From Oscillospiraceae bacterium (GTDB taxonomy: Bacteria; Bacillota; Clostridia; Oscillospirales; Oscillospiraceae): DNA of 37,408 bases. This document shows positions 22,922-30,755 of the stretch, piece after piece. The notes beneath the pieces were generated by a model. The model was not told the origin of the DNA. It ran no database searches and saw only the letters and a program-made list of their open reading frames with translations. Within the stretch, counting starts at the first letter, position 1, and every line of letters begins with the position of its first letter. The stretch lies in contig JAHHSD010000016.1 in the NCBI GenBank assembly GCA_020025425.1, positions 1 through 37,408 on the forward strand. The letters are read 5' to 3'. The position numbers were made by a program, and so were the translations under genes.

Positions 22922-24817
22922 ATGATCGACATTTCCATTACCGGCCTGGTCAAGGAATTTGAGGTGGGCAGCAAGATCCTGGATGGTCTGAGCTTTCAGG
23001 TGGATACCGGCGAGCGGGTAGGTCTGCTGGGCCCAAACGGGTGCGGCAAGACCACCCTGCTGCGCATTCTCACCGGAGCACTGGACTATGACGAGGGCGA
23101 TGTGGTCATCGCGCCCGGCAAGCGGATCGGTCTGATTTCCCAGATCCCGGTCTACCCGGCTGGATATACGGTGGAGGATGTGCTGGACACCGCCTTCCTG
23201 CCTCTGAAAAAGATGGAGGAGGAGCTGCGGCAGCTCACCATCCGGATGGGCGAAGGGCACGACCCCGCTGTGCTGGCCCGATACGACAAGCTGACAGCTG
23301 CCTATCAGACCGGAGGCGGCTATGAGACCGAGACCAACAAAAATAAGGTGTGCAACGGCCTGTCCATCTCCCAGGAGATGCGCGGACGGCTCTTTGACCA
23401 CCTGTCCGGCGGCGAAAAGACCCGGGTGAACCTGGGCCGCCTGATTTTGGAGGATACAGACATCCTCCTGCTGGACGAGCCCACCAACCACCTGGACCTC
23501 CGGGCCACCGAGTGGCTGGAGGAGTATCTGGAGCGGTTCAAGGGCACCGTCCTGACCGTCTCCCACGACCGCTACTTCCTGGATAAGGTGGTCAAGCGGG
23601 TGGTGGAGATCCAGAACGGAAAAGCGGAGTTCTATGCGGGCAATTACAGCTTCTATGCCGTGGAGAAGGAGCAGCGCTATCTGGAGCGGCTGCGCCAGTA
23701 TGAGAAGGAAAAAGCGGAGATCGAGCGCCTGAGCGAGACGGCCCGGAAGATGCACGAGCATAACACGGAGCTGCTCCACAAGCGGGCCTTCTCCATCGAG
23801 AAGCGCATTGAGCGCATGAAGGCCGCCGACCGCCCCACCCAGGACCGAAAAATGGAGGTCCGCTTCGGGGTGCGGGAGTTTCGGGGAGACGAGGTGCTCT
23901 CCATCAAGCATCTGGCAAAATCCTTCGGGGACCGCACTCTGTTCTCCGACCTCAATCTGGAGGTGGAGGGCGGCGAGCGCATCGCCCTGCTGGGTGACAA
24001 CGGCAGCGGAAAATCCACGCTGCTGAAGATTCTCATGGGGGAGGAGCTGCCGGACGCCGGCAAGGTAAAGCTGGGTCCCACGGTCCGCATCGGCTACCTG
24101 CCCCAGATCATCCACTTCAACGTCCCGGAGCGCAGTCTGCTGGACACCATGCTCTATGACCTGAACTGCACGGCCCAGACAGCACGGAACCGGCTGGCCA
24201 GCTTCAAATTCCGGGGGGAGGACGTCTTTAAGCCGGTGTCCGCTCTGTCCGGCGGTGAGCAGTCCCGGCTGCGGCTGTGCATGCTGATGGATGCTGAGAT
24301 CAATCTGCTGGTCCTGGACGAGCCCACCAACCATCTGGACATTCAGAGCCGGGAGTGGATCGAGGAGTCGGTGGAGGAGTACGAGGGCAACCTGCTCTTT
24401 GTCTCCCATGACCGCTATTTTATTGACCGCTTTGCCAATCGGATCTGGATGCTGGAAAACGGACAGATCACCGATTTCCGCGGGACCTATCGGGAGTTCC
24501 AGGCCTTCCGGGAGCGGCAGAAGCTGCTGGCTGCATCGTCAGCGGAGAAGAATGCTGCACCCAAGGTCAAGAAGGAGAAGCCCAAGCGCCAGGGCGGGAC
24601 CAAGAACCTGGAGAAGGAAGTCAATGCCGCCGAGCGGGCCGTGACCCGGGCGGAGGAACAGATGGAGGAGCTGAACCGGCAGATCGAGGCCGCCTCCTCC
24701 GACTATCAGAAGCTTCAGGAGCTCTATGAGCAGAAGGAAAAGCTGGAGAACGAGACTCTGGAGCTGTTTGACACCTGGGAGCGGCTGTCTGCCGAGCTGG
24801 AGGAGGCCAGGGGATGA
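22922..24817 (+). CDS. ABC-F family ATPase (Uup/EttA-like)
   Basis: A soluble protein with two ABC domains and no membrane part. Domain 1 has Walker A GPNGCGKTT, signature LSGGEKTRVNLG and Walker B LLLDEPTNHLD. Domain 2 has GDNGSGKST, LSGGEQSRLRL and LVLDEPTNHLD. A linker (about 235-310) and a C-terminal coiled coil (about 555-630, rich in Glu/Lys heptads) complete it. ABC-F proteins act on the ribosome; the long C-terminal coil resembles Uup/YdiF subtypes. Antibiotic-resistance ABC-F proteins are a possible alternative, but nothing in the context suggests it. The next gene overlaps by 4 nt. Confidence 0.92.
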   Translation: MIDISITGLVKEFEVGSKILDGLSFQVDTGERVGLLGPNGCGKTTLLRILTGALDYDEGDVVIAPGKRIGLISQIPVYPAGYTVEDVLDTAFLPLKKMEEELRQLTIRMGEGHDPAVLARYDKLTAAYQTGGGYETETNKNKVCNGLSISQEMRGRLFDHLSGGEKTRVNLGRLILEDTDILLLDEPTNHLDLRATEWLEEYLERFKGTVLTVSHDRYFLDKVVKRVVEIQNGKAEFYAGNYSFYAVEKEQRYLERLRQYEKEKAEIERLSETARKMHEHNTELLHKRAFSIEKRIERMKAADRPTQDRKMEVRFGVREFRGDEVLSIKHLAKSFGDRTLFSDLNLEVEGGERIALLGDNGSGKSTLLKILMGEELPDAGKVKLGPTVRIGYLPQIIHFNVPERSLLDTMLYDLNCTAQTARNRLASFKFRGEDVFKPVSALSGGEQSRLRLCMLMDAEINLLVLDEPTNHLDIQSREWIEESVEEYEGNLLFVSHDRYFIDRFANRIWMLENGQITDFRGTYREFQAFRERQKLLAASSAEKNAAPKVKKEKPKRQGGTKNLEKEVNAAERAVTRAEEQMEELNRQIEAASSDYQKLQELYEQKEKLENETLELFDTWERLSAELEEARG

Positions 24818-25440
24818 GCAGAAGATCTATTTACAGCTATAAGGGCCGGCGCACTGCTGGTTGGATCAAGGTCCTGCTGACCCTGGTCCTGGTCGGTGTT
24901 CTGTGCTTTGGCTCTCTGCTGGGCGTGATTTTCTATGGGGACCATGACGATGTGACAGGCGATCCCCAGGTCATGCTCATTCTGGGCTGCCAGGTCAAGC
25001 CCTGGGGGCCTTCCATGCTGCTCCAGGACAGGCTGGATACGGCGCTGGACTATCTGGCGGACCACCCGGAGATGACGGTGGTGGTCTCCGGCGGCCAGGG
25101 ACCGGACGAGCCCTCCACCGAGGCCCAGGCTATGGCCGATTATTTGAAGGAGAACGGGATCTCCGAGGACCGGCTGCTGCTGGAGGGGGACTCCCACAAC
25201 ACCAAAGAAAATTTTCAGTTCTCCGCCGCCCTGTTGGAGAAGGAGGGCTTCGACCTGGATCAGGAGGTCCTGGTGGTGTCCAACGGGTTTCATCTGACCC
25301 GTGCCAGGATGCTGGCCGATCGGTTTGGCTTTGAGAACGTGTCCACCCTGGCCGCCCCGTCCAGCCACACGCCGTCCCGGCTGAAAATGTATATCCGGGA
25401 GCCGCTGGCCCTGGTCAAATCTTTTCTGTTGGACCGTTAA
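24814..25440 (+). CDS. YdcF/SanA-like DUF218 membrane protein
   Basis: An N-terminal anchor (about residues 15-40, IKVLLTLVLVGVLCFGSLLGVIF) leads to a DUF218 domain. The motifs seen are ILGCQVKPWGPSMLLQDRLDTAL, VVSGGQGPDEPSTEAQAM and the LVVSNGFHLTRARMLA strand. DUF218 proteins (YdcF, SanA, ElyC) are linked to envelope metabolism, and the murF/ddl neighbourhood agrees. It overlaps the ABC-F stop (ATGA). The 208 residues are normal. Confidence 0.88.
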   Translation: MSRRSIYSYKGRRTAGWIKVLLTLVLVGVLCFGSLLGVIFYGDHDDVTGDPQVMLILGCQVKPWGPSMLLQDRLDTALDYLADHPEMTVVVSGGQGPDEPSTEAQAMADYLKENGISEDRLLLEGDSHNTKENFQFSAALLEKEGFDLDQEVLVVSNGFHLTRARMLADRFGFENVSTLAAPSSHTPSRLKMYIREPLALVKSFLLDR

Positions 25441-25467
25441 GTCCCAAAAATCCCGAGGAGGAACGCC

Positions 25468-26526
25468 ATGCTGGATAAGTTAGACGCCATCGAGGCGAAA
25501 TACAGTCAGATCGAGGCCCGGCTGGGCGCGTCTGAGACCTACGATGACCCGGCTCAGGTGGCCCGGCTCAATCAGGAGCAGGCCGAGCTCCAGGAACTGG
25601 TGGAGACCTACCGGCTCTACCGGGAGACCCGGGAGGAGCGGGACCAGGCGCAGCAGCTGCTGTCCGATCCTGAGATGCGGGAGCTTGCCCAGGAGGAATT
25701 CCAGCAGGCCAAGGTGCGACTGGAGGAGCTGGAGAACAAGCTCCAGTTTCTGCTGCTGCCCCGGGATCCCAACGACGGCAAAAACGTCATTGTGGAGATC
25801 CGGGCCGGTGTCGGCGGGGAGGAGGCGGCCCTGTTTGCCCACTCCCTCTACCGGATGTACTCCATGTACGCCGAGAGCCAGGGCTGGCGCGCCGAGGTAG
25901 ACTCGCTAAACGAAACAGAACTAGGCGGGATAAAGGAAATTTCCTTTACAATAGAAGGCAAGAATGTCTACTCCCGCCTGAAGTTTGAAAGCGGCGTCCA
26001 CCGGGTCCAGCGGGTGCCGGAGACCGAGTCGGGCGGCCGGGTCCACACCTCCACCGTGACGGTGGCGGTGCTCCCGGAGATGGAGGCGGTGGATGTTCAG
26101 CTGAATCCGGCCGATATCGAGATGCAGGTGTTCCGCTCCTCCGGTGCGGGCGGCCAGCATGTCAACAAGACCTCCTCGGCGGTCCGTCTGATCCATCGGC
26201 CCACCGGTACTGTGGTGGAGTGCCAGCAGGAGCGCAGCCAGTTCCAGAACCGGGACAAGGCCATGCGCATCCTGGCCTCCCGCCTGTACGAGGCGGAGCA
26301 GGAGAAGATCAGCAGCGAGTACACCCAGCAGCGGCGCAGCCAGGTGGGCTCCGGAATGCGCAACGAGCGCATCCGCACCTATAATTTCCCACAGGGCCGG
26401 GTGACGGATCACCGCATCGGCCTGACCATTTATAAAATCGACAGTGTAATGGACGGCGATCTCACTGAGATCATTGACGCCCTGGCTGCCGCCGATCAGG
26501 CGGAGCGGCTGAAAGAACAATCATAA
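25468..26526 (+). CDS. prfA: Peptide chain release factor 1
   Basis: Recognises UAA/UAG and releases the nascent chain. The codon-recognition motif PET lies in RVPETESGGRVHTST and the catalytic GGQ in SSGAGGQHVNKTSSAVR. The 352 residues are normal. GAGGAGG lies 6 nt before the ATG. The methyltransferase prmC, which usually follows prfA, is absent; an unknown small gene is there instead. Codons around 25900-25965 are unusually AT-rich. Confidence 0.97.
   Translation: MLDKLDAIEAKYSQIEARLGASETYDDPAQVARLNQEQAELQELVETYRLYRETREERDQAQQLLSDPEMRELAQEEFQQAKVRLEELENKLQFLLLPRDPNDGKNVIVEIRAGVGGEEAALFAHSLYRMYSMYAESQGWRAEVDSLNETELGGIKEISFTIEGKNVYSRLKFESGVHRVQRVPETESGGRVHTSTVTVAVLPEMEAVDVQLNPADIEMQVFRSSGAGGQHVNKTSSAVRLIHRPTGTVVECQQERSQFQNRDKAMRILASRLYEAEQEKISSEYTQQRRSQVGSGMRNERIRTYNFPQGRVTDHRIGLTIYKIDSVMDGDLTEIIDALAAADQAERLKEQS
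25931..25948. repeat. Perfect 18-bp palindrome inside prfA
   Basis: TAAAGGAAATTTCCTTTA sits in an AT-rich, rare-codon patch (CTA, ATA, ACA) of an otherwise GC-rich gene. It is coding and may be chance. Confidence 0.45.
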
Positions 26527-26536
26527 AGTTTGGAGC

Positions 26537-26803
26537 ATGATGAATATGGATATGTACATTCACTATAACACCCTGCCCATGGGAAAGGCCCTGGAGGACG
26601 TGGTGGAGGAGATCAACGAGGTGCTGGACGACCACGGCGCAGTCTGCGGCGGCGAGGAGGGACGCATCGACCTGGATCTGGAGGACGAGACCATCAATCC
26701 CAAGTACGCACAGCTGGCTGTCAAGGCCTATCTCCAGCGTGCCGAATTCGCCAGGGACACCACCGTGGAGATCGGCGGCATGGAGATCGGGATTTATCTG
26801 TAA
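26537..26803 (+). CDS. Small conserved-looking protein of unknown function
   Basis: An 85-88-residue acidic protein (many Glu/Asp, about 8 Met) without signal or membrane segment. Starts at 26537, 26540 and 26546 are all possible; GGAG sits so that 26540 or 26546 fit better. It lies 10 nt after prfA and 14 nt before the HAD phosphatase gene, inside a tight operon, so it is a real gene. I do not recognise a family. The pattern alternates predicted helix (ALEDVVEEINEVLDDHG) with short strands. Confidence 0.7.
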   Translation: MMNMDMYIHYNTLPMGKALEDVVEEINEVLDDHGAVCGGEEGRIDLDLEDETINPKYAQLAVKAYLQRAEFARDTTVEIGGMEIGIYL

Positions 26804-26817
26804 TCGGAGGCAGTACC

Positions 26818-27471
26818 ATGTGGACACATGTGATTTTTGATCTGGACGGCACCCTGCTCAATACTCTGGAGGATTTGGCCAACGCCACCAACTGGGTGTG
26901 CGCCCAGCACGGCTGGCCGGTCCACGAGCTGGATGAATACAAGCGGTTTGTGGGCAACGGAGCCAGAAAACTGATGGAGCGTGCCGCACCTGCCGACATT
27001 GAGCTGACAAAGGAGCTGCTGGACCAGCTCTATCAGGAGTTCAACGAGCGCTATGCTGACCACAAGGCGGAAAAGACCCGGGCCTATGATGGGATGCCCC
27101 AGGCGGTCAAGGAGCTGGGCCGGGCCGGTCTGACCCTGGCCGTTCTGACCAATAAGCCCGACGTGGCCGCCGGTCCCATCGTGGAGCAGTACTATCCCGA
27201 CAGCTTTTCCGTGGTCCAGGGGGCGCTGCCCGGCGTACCGGTGAAGCCAGACCCCGCGCTGCTCTGCGTGCTGATGGAGCGCATCGGGGCCAAGCCCGAG
27301 ACCACCCTCTTTGTGGGGGACAGCGATGTGGATATTATGACGGCCAAGAACGGCGGTCTGGAGAGCTGCGGCGTCCTGTGGGGATTCCGCTCCCGGGAGG
27401 AGCTGATCCAGGCGGGTGCGGACCACCTGGTGGAGAGTGCAGCGGAATTGATGGAGCTGATCCTGAAATAA
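26818..27471 (+). CDS. gph: HAD-family phosphatase, phosphoglycolate phosphatase-like
   Basis: A haloacid-dehalogenase hydrolase of the Gph/PpaX type. The nucleophile motif is FDLDGTLLNT (Asp9 and Asp11), motif II is VLTNK, motif III the Lys in PVKPDP, and motif IV is VGDSDVDIMTAKNGG. A helical cap (about 18-85) carries the substrate residues. The 217 residues are normal. Pyrophosphatase PpaX or a sugar-phosphate phosphatase are alternatives; sequence alone does not separate them. GGAGG precedes the ATG. Confidence 0.85.
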   Translation: MWTHVIFDLDGTLLNTLEDLANATNWVCAQHGWPVHELDEYKRFVGNGARKLMERAAPADIELTKELLDQLYQEFNERYADHKAEKTRAYDGMPQAVKELGRAGLTLAVLTNKPDVAAGPIVEQYYPDSFSVVQGALPGVPVKPDPALLCVLMERIGAKPETTLFVGDSDVDIMTAKNGGLESCGVLWGFRSREELIQAGADHLVESAAELMELILK

Positions 27472-27473
27472 GA

Positions 27474-27490
27474 CATGGCCCAGGGCCATG
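27474..27490. repeat. Intergenic perfect inverted repeat, gph-tsaC
   Basis: CATGGCCC-A-GGGCCATG just after the gph stop, without a T-run. It is probably an RNA stem or chance. Confidence 0.35.
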
Positions 27491-27512
27491 AGAGAGATTG
27501 GAAGCTTTGCCC

Positions 27513-28538
27513 ATGGAAACAAAACAACTGACACAGGGAGAAATCGAGCTTGCGGCTCAGATTCTGCGGGAGGGCGGCCTGGTTGGGATCCCCACCGAGA
27601 CGGTCTACGGACTGGGGGCCAACGGTCTGAACCCGGAGGCGGTCCGGCACATTTTCCAGGCCAAGGGCCGGCCCCAGGACAACCCGCTGATCCTGCATAT
27701 CCCCACGGTGGACTGGCTGGAGCGCTACTGCCGGGAGATCCCGGACGCGGCCTACGAGCTGGCCCGCCGGTTCTGGCCGGGCCCCATGACCATGGTGCTC
27801 AAGCGCCGGGATGTGGTTCCCGATGTGGTTACTGCCGGACTGGATACAGTGGGGATGCGCTGCCCGGAGCACGCGCTGTGCCGGGCGCTGCTGGCTGCGG
27901 CAGATGTGCCGGTGGCCGCCCCCTCCGGGAACACCTCCGGCCGGCCCAGCCCTACCACCGCCCAGCACATGCTGGAGGATATGGATGGGAAGATCGACGC
28001 TATTCTGGACGGCGGCCCCTGCTCTGTGGGGGTGGAGTCCACCATCATCGACCTGACCTGCACGCCGCCCCGTCTGCTGCGGCCCGGCGGAATCACCCTG
28101 GAGCAGCTCCGGGACGCCCTGGGCCAGGTGGCGGTGGACCCAGCGGTCACCCGTCTGCTGGGGGCGGGTGAAAAGCCCAAGGCCCCCGGGATGAAGTACC
28201 GCCACTACGCCCCCAAGGCCCCGGTGACCGTGGTCACCGGCCCGGCGGAGCGGTCGGCGGCCTACATCGCCCGGCACGCCGGGGCAGAGGACGGGATCAT
28301 CTGCTTTGATGAGTTCACCGCCCTGTTCCGGAGTGAGGAGAGGCCAAGGACCGTCATGGACCTGGGTCCCGCCGGGGATAAGGAGGAGCAGGCCCGCCGG
28401 ATTTTTGACGCCCTGCGTGCCTTCGACCATACCCACGTCCCGGCCATCTGGGCCCAGTGCCCGGACGCGGAGGGGATCGGCCTGGCCATCGCCAACCGGC
28501 TGAACAAGGCGGCCGGGTTCCACATCATCCAGGCGTGA
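27513..28538 (+). CDS. tsaC: L-threonylcarbamoyladenylate synthase (TsaC/Sua5 type)
   Basis: Makes threonylcarbamoyl-AMP from threonine, bicarbonate and ATP for t6A. The YrdC domain (about 10-200) has GLVGIPTETVYGLG, KGRPQDNPLILH, SGNTSGRPSPT and STIIDLT. The Sua5 linker APGMKYRHYAPKAPV (near 230) is followed by the C-terminal Sua5 domain, so it is the two-domain form of about 340 residues. The ATG at 27513 is preferred over the TTG at 27498; GGAAG lies 8 nt upstream. Confidence 0.95.
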   Translation: METKQLTQGEIELAAQILREGGLVGIPTETVYGLGANGLNPEAVRHIFQAKGRPQDNPLILHIPTVDWLERYCREIPDAAYELARRFWPGPMTMVLKRRDVVPDVVTAGLDTVGMRCPEHALCRALLAAADVPVAAPSGNTSGRPSPTTAQHMLEDMDGKIDAILDGGPCSVGVESTIIDLTCTPPRLLRPGGITLEQLRDALGQVAVDPAVTRLLGAGEKPKAPGMKYRHYAPKAPVTVVTGPAERSAAYIARHAGAEDGIICFDEFTALFRSEERPRTVMDLGPAGDKEEQARRIFDALRAFDHTHVPAIWAQCPDAEGIGLAIANRLNKAAGFHIIQA

Positions 28539-28554
28539 GAAAAGGGGGAGAGCC

Positions 28555-29160
28555 ATGATCGTTATTGGCATCACCGGAACCACCGGCGCAGGCAAGACCA
28601 CAGCCCTCAATGAGCTGGAAAAGCTGGGGGGAGCGGTGATCGACTGCGACGTGGTGTACCACGATTTACTGAAAAGTAATATAACTTTAAAGAATGAACT
28701 GGAGAGTCGGTTTGGCCCGCTGAAGGATGAGCATGGGCTCATCGACCGCAGGAAGCTGGGCAATGTGGTGTTCCACGACCCGGCGGCCCTGGAGGACCTG
28801 AACGCCATCGCCCACCGCTATGTGCGAAAGGCGGTGCGGGACCTGCTGGACCAGGCGGAGCGCCAGGAGCGGCCGGCGGCTGCCATTGACGCCATCGGCC
28901 TTTTTGAGAGCGGCCTGGCCCAGCTGTGCGGCGTGACGCTGGCCATTACTGCGCCCCCGGAGATCCGGGTGGAGCGCATCATGGCCAGGGAGGGAATTTC
29001 CCGGGAATATGCCCAGTCCAGGGTCAACGCCCAGCAGCCGGAGGAGTATTTTGCCCGCCGCTGCGACTATGTGCTGAACAACGACTGTGCCAGTGCGCAG
29101 GAGTTTGGGGCAAAGGCCAGGGCGCTGTTCGAGATCATATTGCGGGAGCAGGCCAACTGA
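28555..29160 (+). CDS. coaE: Dephospho-CoA kinase
   Basis: The last step of CoA synthesis. The P-loop GITGTTGAGKTTALN is at residues 4-18, the DCDVVYHDLL motif near 36-45 and the lid with VERIMAREGISREYAQSRVNAQ near 150. The 201 residues are normal. GGGGGAGAG precedes the ATG, 16 nt after tsaC. A short AT-rich rare-codon patch lies at about 28670-28700. Confidence 0.96.
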   Translation: MIVIGITGTTGAGKTTALNELEKLGGAVIDCDVVYHDLLKSNITLKNELESRFGPLKDEHGLIDRRKLGNVVFHDPAALEDLNAIAHRYVRKAVRDLLDQAERQERPAAAIDAIGLFESGLAQLCGVTLAITAPPEIRVERIMAREGISREYAQSRVNAQQPEEYFARRCDYVLNNDCASAQEFGAKARALFEIILREQAN

Positions 29161-29222
29161 TCCCCGATTTACATAGCATTGCGCACTTGAGCGCACACTA
29201 CGATCAAAGGAGGAAGATCAAC

Positions 29223-30632
29223 ATGGAAGAGAACAAGGAACTGACCCGGGGCGAGCAGCTGCGCAAGGCCCTGGTCTATGACCGTAAAACCGGATATGAC
29301 CGGCTGGACCCCCAGGAGCTGGAGGTCATGGAGACCTACTGTGTCGGATATAAGCAGTTTTTGGACGCGGGCAAAACGGAGCGTGAGTGCGTGGACCGCA
29401 CCATCGCGCTGGCCGAGGCGGCCGGATTCCGGGCCTATGCCCGGGGCATGGAGCTGAAGCCGGGTGATAAGATCTACCGGGTCAACCGGGGGAAGGCCAT
29501 CATGCTGGCGGTCATGGGCCGCAAGGGTCTGGAGGAGGGCGTCAACATCAGCGCCTCCCACATCGACTCCCCCCGCCTGGATCTGAAGCAGAACCCCCTG
29601 TATGAGGACTCCGAGCTGGCGTTCCTCAAAACACATTACTACGGCGGAATCCGCAAGTACCAGTGGGTGACCATCCCTCTGGAGCTCCACGGTGTCATTG
29701 CGCTGAAGAGCGGCGAGGTGGTCCGGGTCTCTGTGGGTGACGGGGAGGGAGACCCCCTGTTCACCATTGACGATCTGCTGCCCCACCTGGGCGTTAAGCA
29801 GTCCAAAAACCCTCTCAGCGAGGCCATCCCCGCTGAGACCCTGAACATCCTGGTGGGCAGCCGTCCTCTGCGGGATGACGAGGGGACCGACCGGGTCAAG
29901 CTCCAGGTGCTGGAGCTGCTGAATCGGAAGTACGGCATTGTGGAGGAGGATTTCCTCTCCGCTGAGCTGTGCGCCGTGCCCGCCTACAAGGCGACCGACA
30001 TCGGCTTTGACCGTTCCATGATCGGCGCCTACGGCCACGACGACCGGGTGTGCTCCTACGCCGCCCTGGCCGCCCTGCTCCAGCTGGACACTCCGGAGCA
30101 CACCGCCGTGTGCATGCTGGCCGACAAGGAGGAGATTGGCTCCGAGGGTGTCTCCGGCATGAAGTCCGCCGCCTTTGACACCTTTATGGAGGATCTGTGC
30201 GCCGGCCAGAACATCCCCCTGCGGGCCTGCTATGAGAAGTCCTTCTGCCTGTCCGCTGACGTGACAGCAGCGTATGATCCCAATTTTGCCGATGTCTATG
30301 AGAAGCGCAACAGCGCCTTTGTGAATCACGGCATGGCTCTGTGCAAGTACACCGGCTCCCGCGGCAAGTCCGGGGCCTCCGACGCCTCCGCTGAGGTGGT
30401 AGGCCATGTGCGCCGGGTGCTGGACAACGCGGACGTGTTCTGGCAGATGGCAGAGCTGGGCAAGGTGGACGAGGGCGGCGGCGGCACCGTGGCCATGTAT
30501 ATGGCCGAGCGGAACATCGACACCCTGGATGCCGGTGTCCCTGTGCTGTCTATGCACGCCCCCTTTGAGACAGTGGGTAAGCTGGACTGCTATATGACCT
30601 TTAAGGGAATGAAAGCAATCTTTGAGGCCTGA
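29223..30632 (+). CDS. Zinc aminopeptidase, M18 family
   Basis: A cytoplasmic metallo-aminopeptidase I/II of family M18. Zinc-site motifs are ASHIDSPRLDLK, DKEEIGSEG and the YGHDDR segment; HG is in VNHGMAL. A C-terminal PFETVGKLD completes it. The ATG at 29223 has AAAGGAGG about 9 nt before it and gives 469 residues, right for the family; a longer reading from 28926 runs into coaE and is not credible. It is the last gene of the block starting at ddl. Confidence 0.94.
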   Translation: MEENKELTRGEQLRKALVYDRKTGYDRLDPQELEVMETYCVGYKQFLDAGKTERECVDRTIALAEAAGFRAYARGMELKPGDKIYRVNRGKAIMLAVMGRKGLEEGVNISASHIDSPRLDLKQNPLYEDSELAFLKTHYYGGIRKYQWVTIPLELHGVIALKSGEVVRVSVGDGEGDPLFTIDDLLPHLGVKQSKNPLSEAIPAETLNILVGSRPLRDDEGTDRVKLQVLELLNRKYGIVEEDFLSAELCAVPAYKATDIGFDRSMIGAYGHDDRVCSYAALAALLQLDTPEHTAVCMLADKEEIGSEGVSGMKSAAFDTFMEDLCAGQNIPLRACYEKSFCLSADVTAAYDPNFADVYEKRNSAFVNHGMALCKYTGSRGKSGASDASAEVVGHVRRVLDNADVFWQMAELGKVDEGGGGTVAMYMAERNIDTLDAGVPVLSMHAPFETVGKLDCYMTFKGMKAIFEA

Positions 30633-30652
30633 TTTTCGAGTCAGAGTATATC

Positions 30653-30697
30653 AGTACCCCGACAGAGCGCATGGCGTGCTCTGTCGGGGTACTTTTA
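30653..30697 (+). terminator. Intrinsic terminator after the M18 gene
   Basis: A 16-bp perfect stem AGTACCCCGACAGAGC / GCTCTGTCGGGGTACT, then TTTTACTT. Confidence 0.93.
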
Positions 30698-30715
30698 CTT
30701 GTATAGTGAACATAA

Positions 30716-30752
30716 AAAAGCACTCTGCTGAGCTTGTCAGCAGAGTGCTTTT
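30716..30752 (-). terminator. Terminator of the metal-ATPase operon (usable both ways)
   Basis: A 16-bp perfect stem AAAAGCACTCTGCTGA / TCAGCAGAGTGCTTTT, loop 5, with an A/T run on each side. It lies 3 nt past the ATPase stop. Confidence 0.92.
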
Positions 30753-30755
30753 GAT

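Noticed and set aside
20375..24409. A 1344-codon open frame on the minus strand opposite ddl, murF and the ABC-F gene
   Set aside because: It covers three certain genes on the other strand, is low in recognisable motifs and His/Gln/Gly/Leu-rich like antisense of GC-rich codons. There is no ribosome site or promoter. It is a composition shadow.
28926..29222. Upstream extension of the M18 aminopeptidase
   Set aside because: It overlaps coaE in another frame, and a strong AAAGGAGG sets the start at 29223.
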